Source: Lingula anatina (taxonomy: Eukaryota; Brachiopoda; Lingulata; Lingulida; Lingulidae). Taken from it: 58,430 nt of DNA. This document shows positions 57,950 to 58,430 of the stretch, one piece after another (the stretch's first letter is position 1; each line of letters starts with the position of its first letter). Where the stretch lies: NCBI RefSeq assembly GCF_001039355.2, contig NW_019775938.1, forward strand, positions 46,795 through 105,224, written 5' to 3'. The translations under genes and the position numbers were made by a program. The notes under the pieces were generated by a model that saw only the letters and a program-made list of their open reading frames with translations, was not told the origin of the DNA and did not search any database.

Positions 57950-58116
57950 CAGGCCCGTAGCCAGGGGGGGATCGGGGGTTCGAAAGAACCTCCCCTTTTG
58001 CCGGGAAAAGGTCCACTCTGGGTAAAATTTGATCTAGGTACATGAAGTTTTTATGGGAAAAGGTCCACTTTTTCAGAAAAAGAACCCCCCTTTTGAAATT
58101 GCTGGCTATGGGCCTG
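57950..58116. mobile_element. CAGGCCCGTAGCCA-type inverted-repeat element
   Basis: 167 bp with ends CAGGCCCGTAGCCA and TGGCTATGGGCCTG, a G-rich left interior, and two internal copies of AAAAGGTCCACT. It matches, piece by piece, the interrupted copy at 13336-14180. No coding capacity; target duplication not clear. Confidence 0.65.
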
Positions 58117-58430
58117 ACCGTGTTATTCCATTGTTGATATTGTGATAAAAAATAGATCTGCACTTAGCAAGAGCAAGTGTTTGCAATTTTAAATTTACCA
58201 TTTCTGACACGCCACCCTTCTCTCAAAAATTTCTGAGATATATTTGATCATATGTATTATACAATATTAGCTTTGATAGTCCCATAATTTTAATGTGACA
58301 GTTATATCTGGGTTTATAAACTGTACCAAGATTATAGAAATAGGGACTAGAAAATATGAAGTCTTGATACACAATTTTAGAATCTTTATACTGTGTGCAT
58401 TAAAAAGTTATTCCAATATCAAATTAGATT

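Overview
This is a stretch of AT-rich, intron-dense animal nuclear genome. The coding exons are very similar to vertebrate proteins, but the introns are short for a vertebrate. The repeats (foldback MITEs, a CAGGCCCGTAGCCA-type inverted-repeat element, short microsatellites) are of kinds common in marine invertebrates. A lophotrochozoan, perhaps a bivalve mollusc, is my best guess; the phylum is an inference, not a proof.

Three genes are present. (1) Left, minus strand, 83-9021: the first six coding exons of a TMEM132-family neural adhesion protein. Its C-terminal, membrane-spanning part lies off the left edge. (2) Centre, plus strand, 11026-43120: a complete neurofibromin (NF1) gene. I traced 61 coding exon positions, and every reading-frame junction closes. 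The predicted protein is 2760 or 2764 residues, against about 2820-2840 in vertebrates. The TMEM132 and NF1 start codons are head to head about 2 kb apart, and the NF1 side has a compact housekeeping-type promoter. (3) Right, minus strand, 47815-55134: a two-exon LHFPL-family tetraspan gene with a 6.5 kb intron. Its 3' end faces the NF1 3' end.

The most interesting point is inside NF1. The exon encoding part of the Ras-GAP catalytic domain, including the conserved FLRFINPA helix, occurs twice in tandem (27287-27411 and 27679-27815). Both copies are open, have splice sites and have the same entry and exit phases, so each can join exon 31 to exon 33. Joining both shifts the frame, and the shifted frame ends in a TAG formed by the last three bases of the second copy. 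This looks like a mutually exclusive exon pair that would make two GAP-domain isoforms. It lies at the same place in the protein where vertebrate NF1 inserts its cassette exon 23a. Nearby splicing oddities are a GC-AG intron just before the arginine-finger exon, a run of 15 G between the twin exons, and tandem donors on exon 33.

Other structure includes a 39-bp minisatellite whose unit begins with the exon 9 splice donor. A hAT-like MITE with a perfect 8-bp target duplication is inserted into an older element of a family also present at 57950. A second foldback MITE has a TA duplication. No RNA genes, CRISPR arrays or nested intronic genes were recognised.
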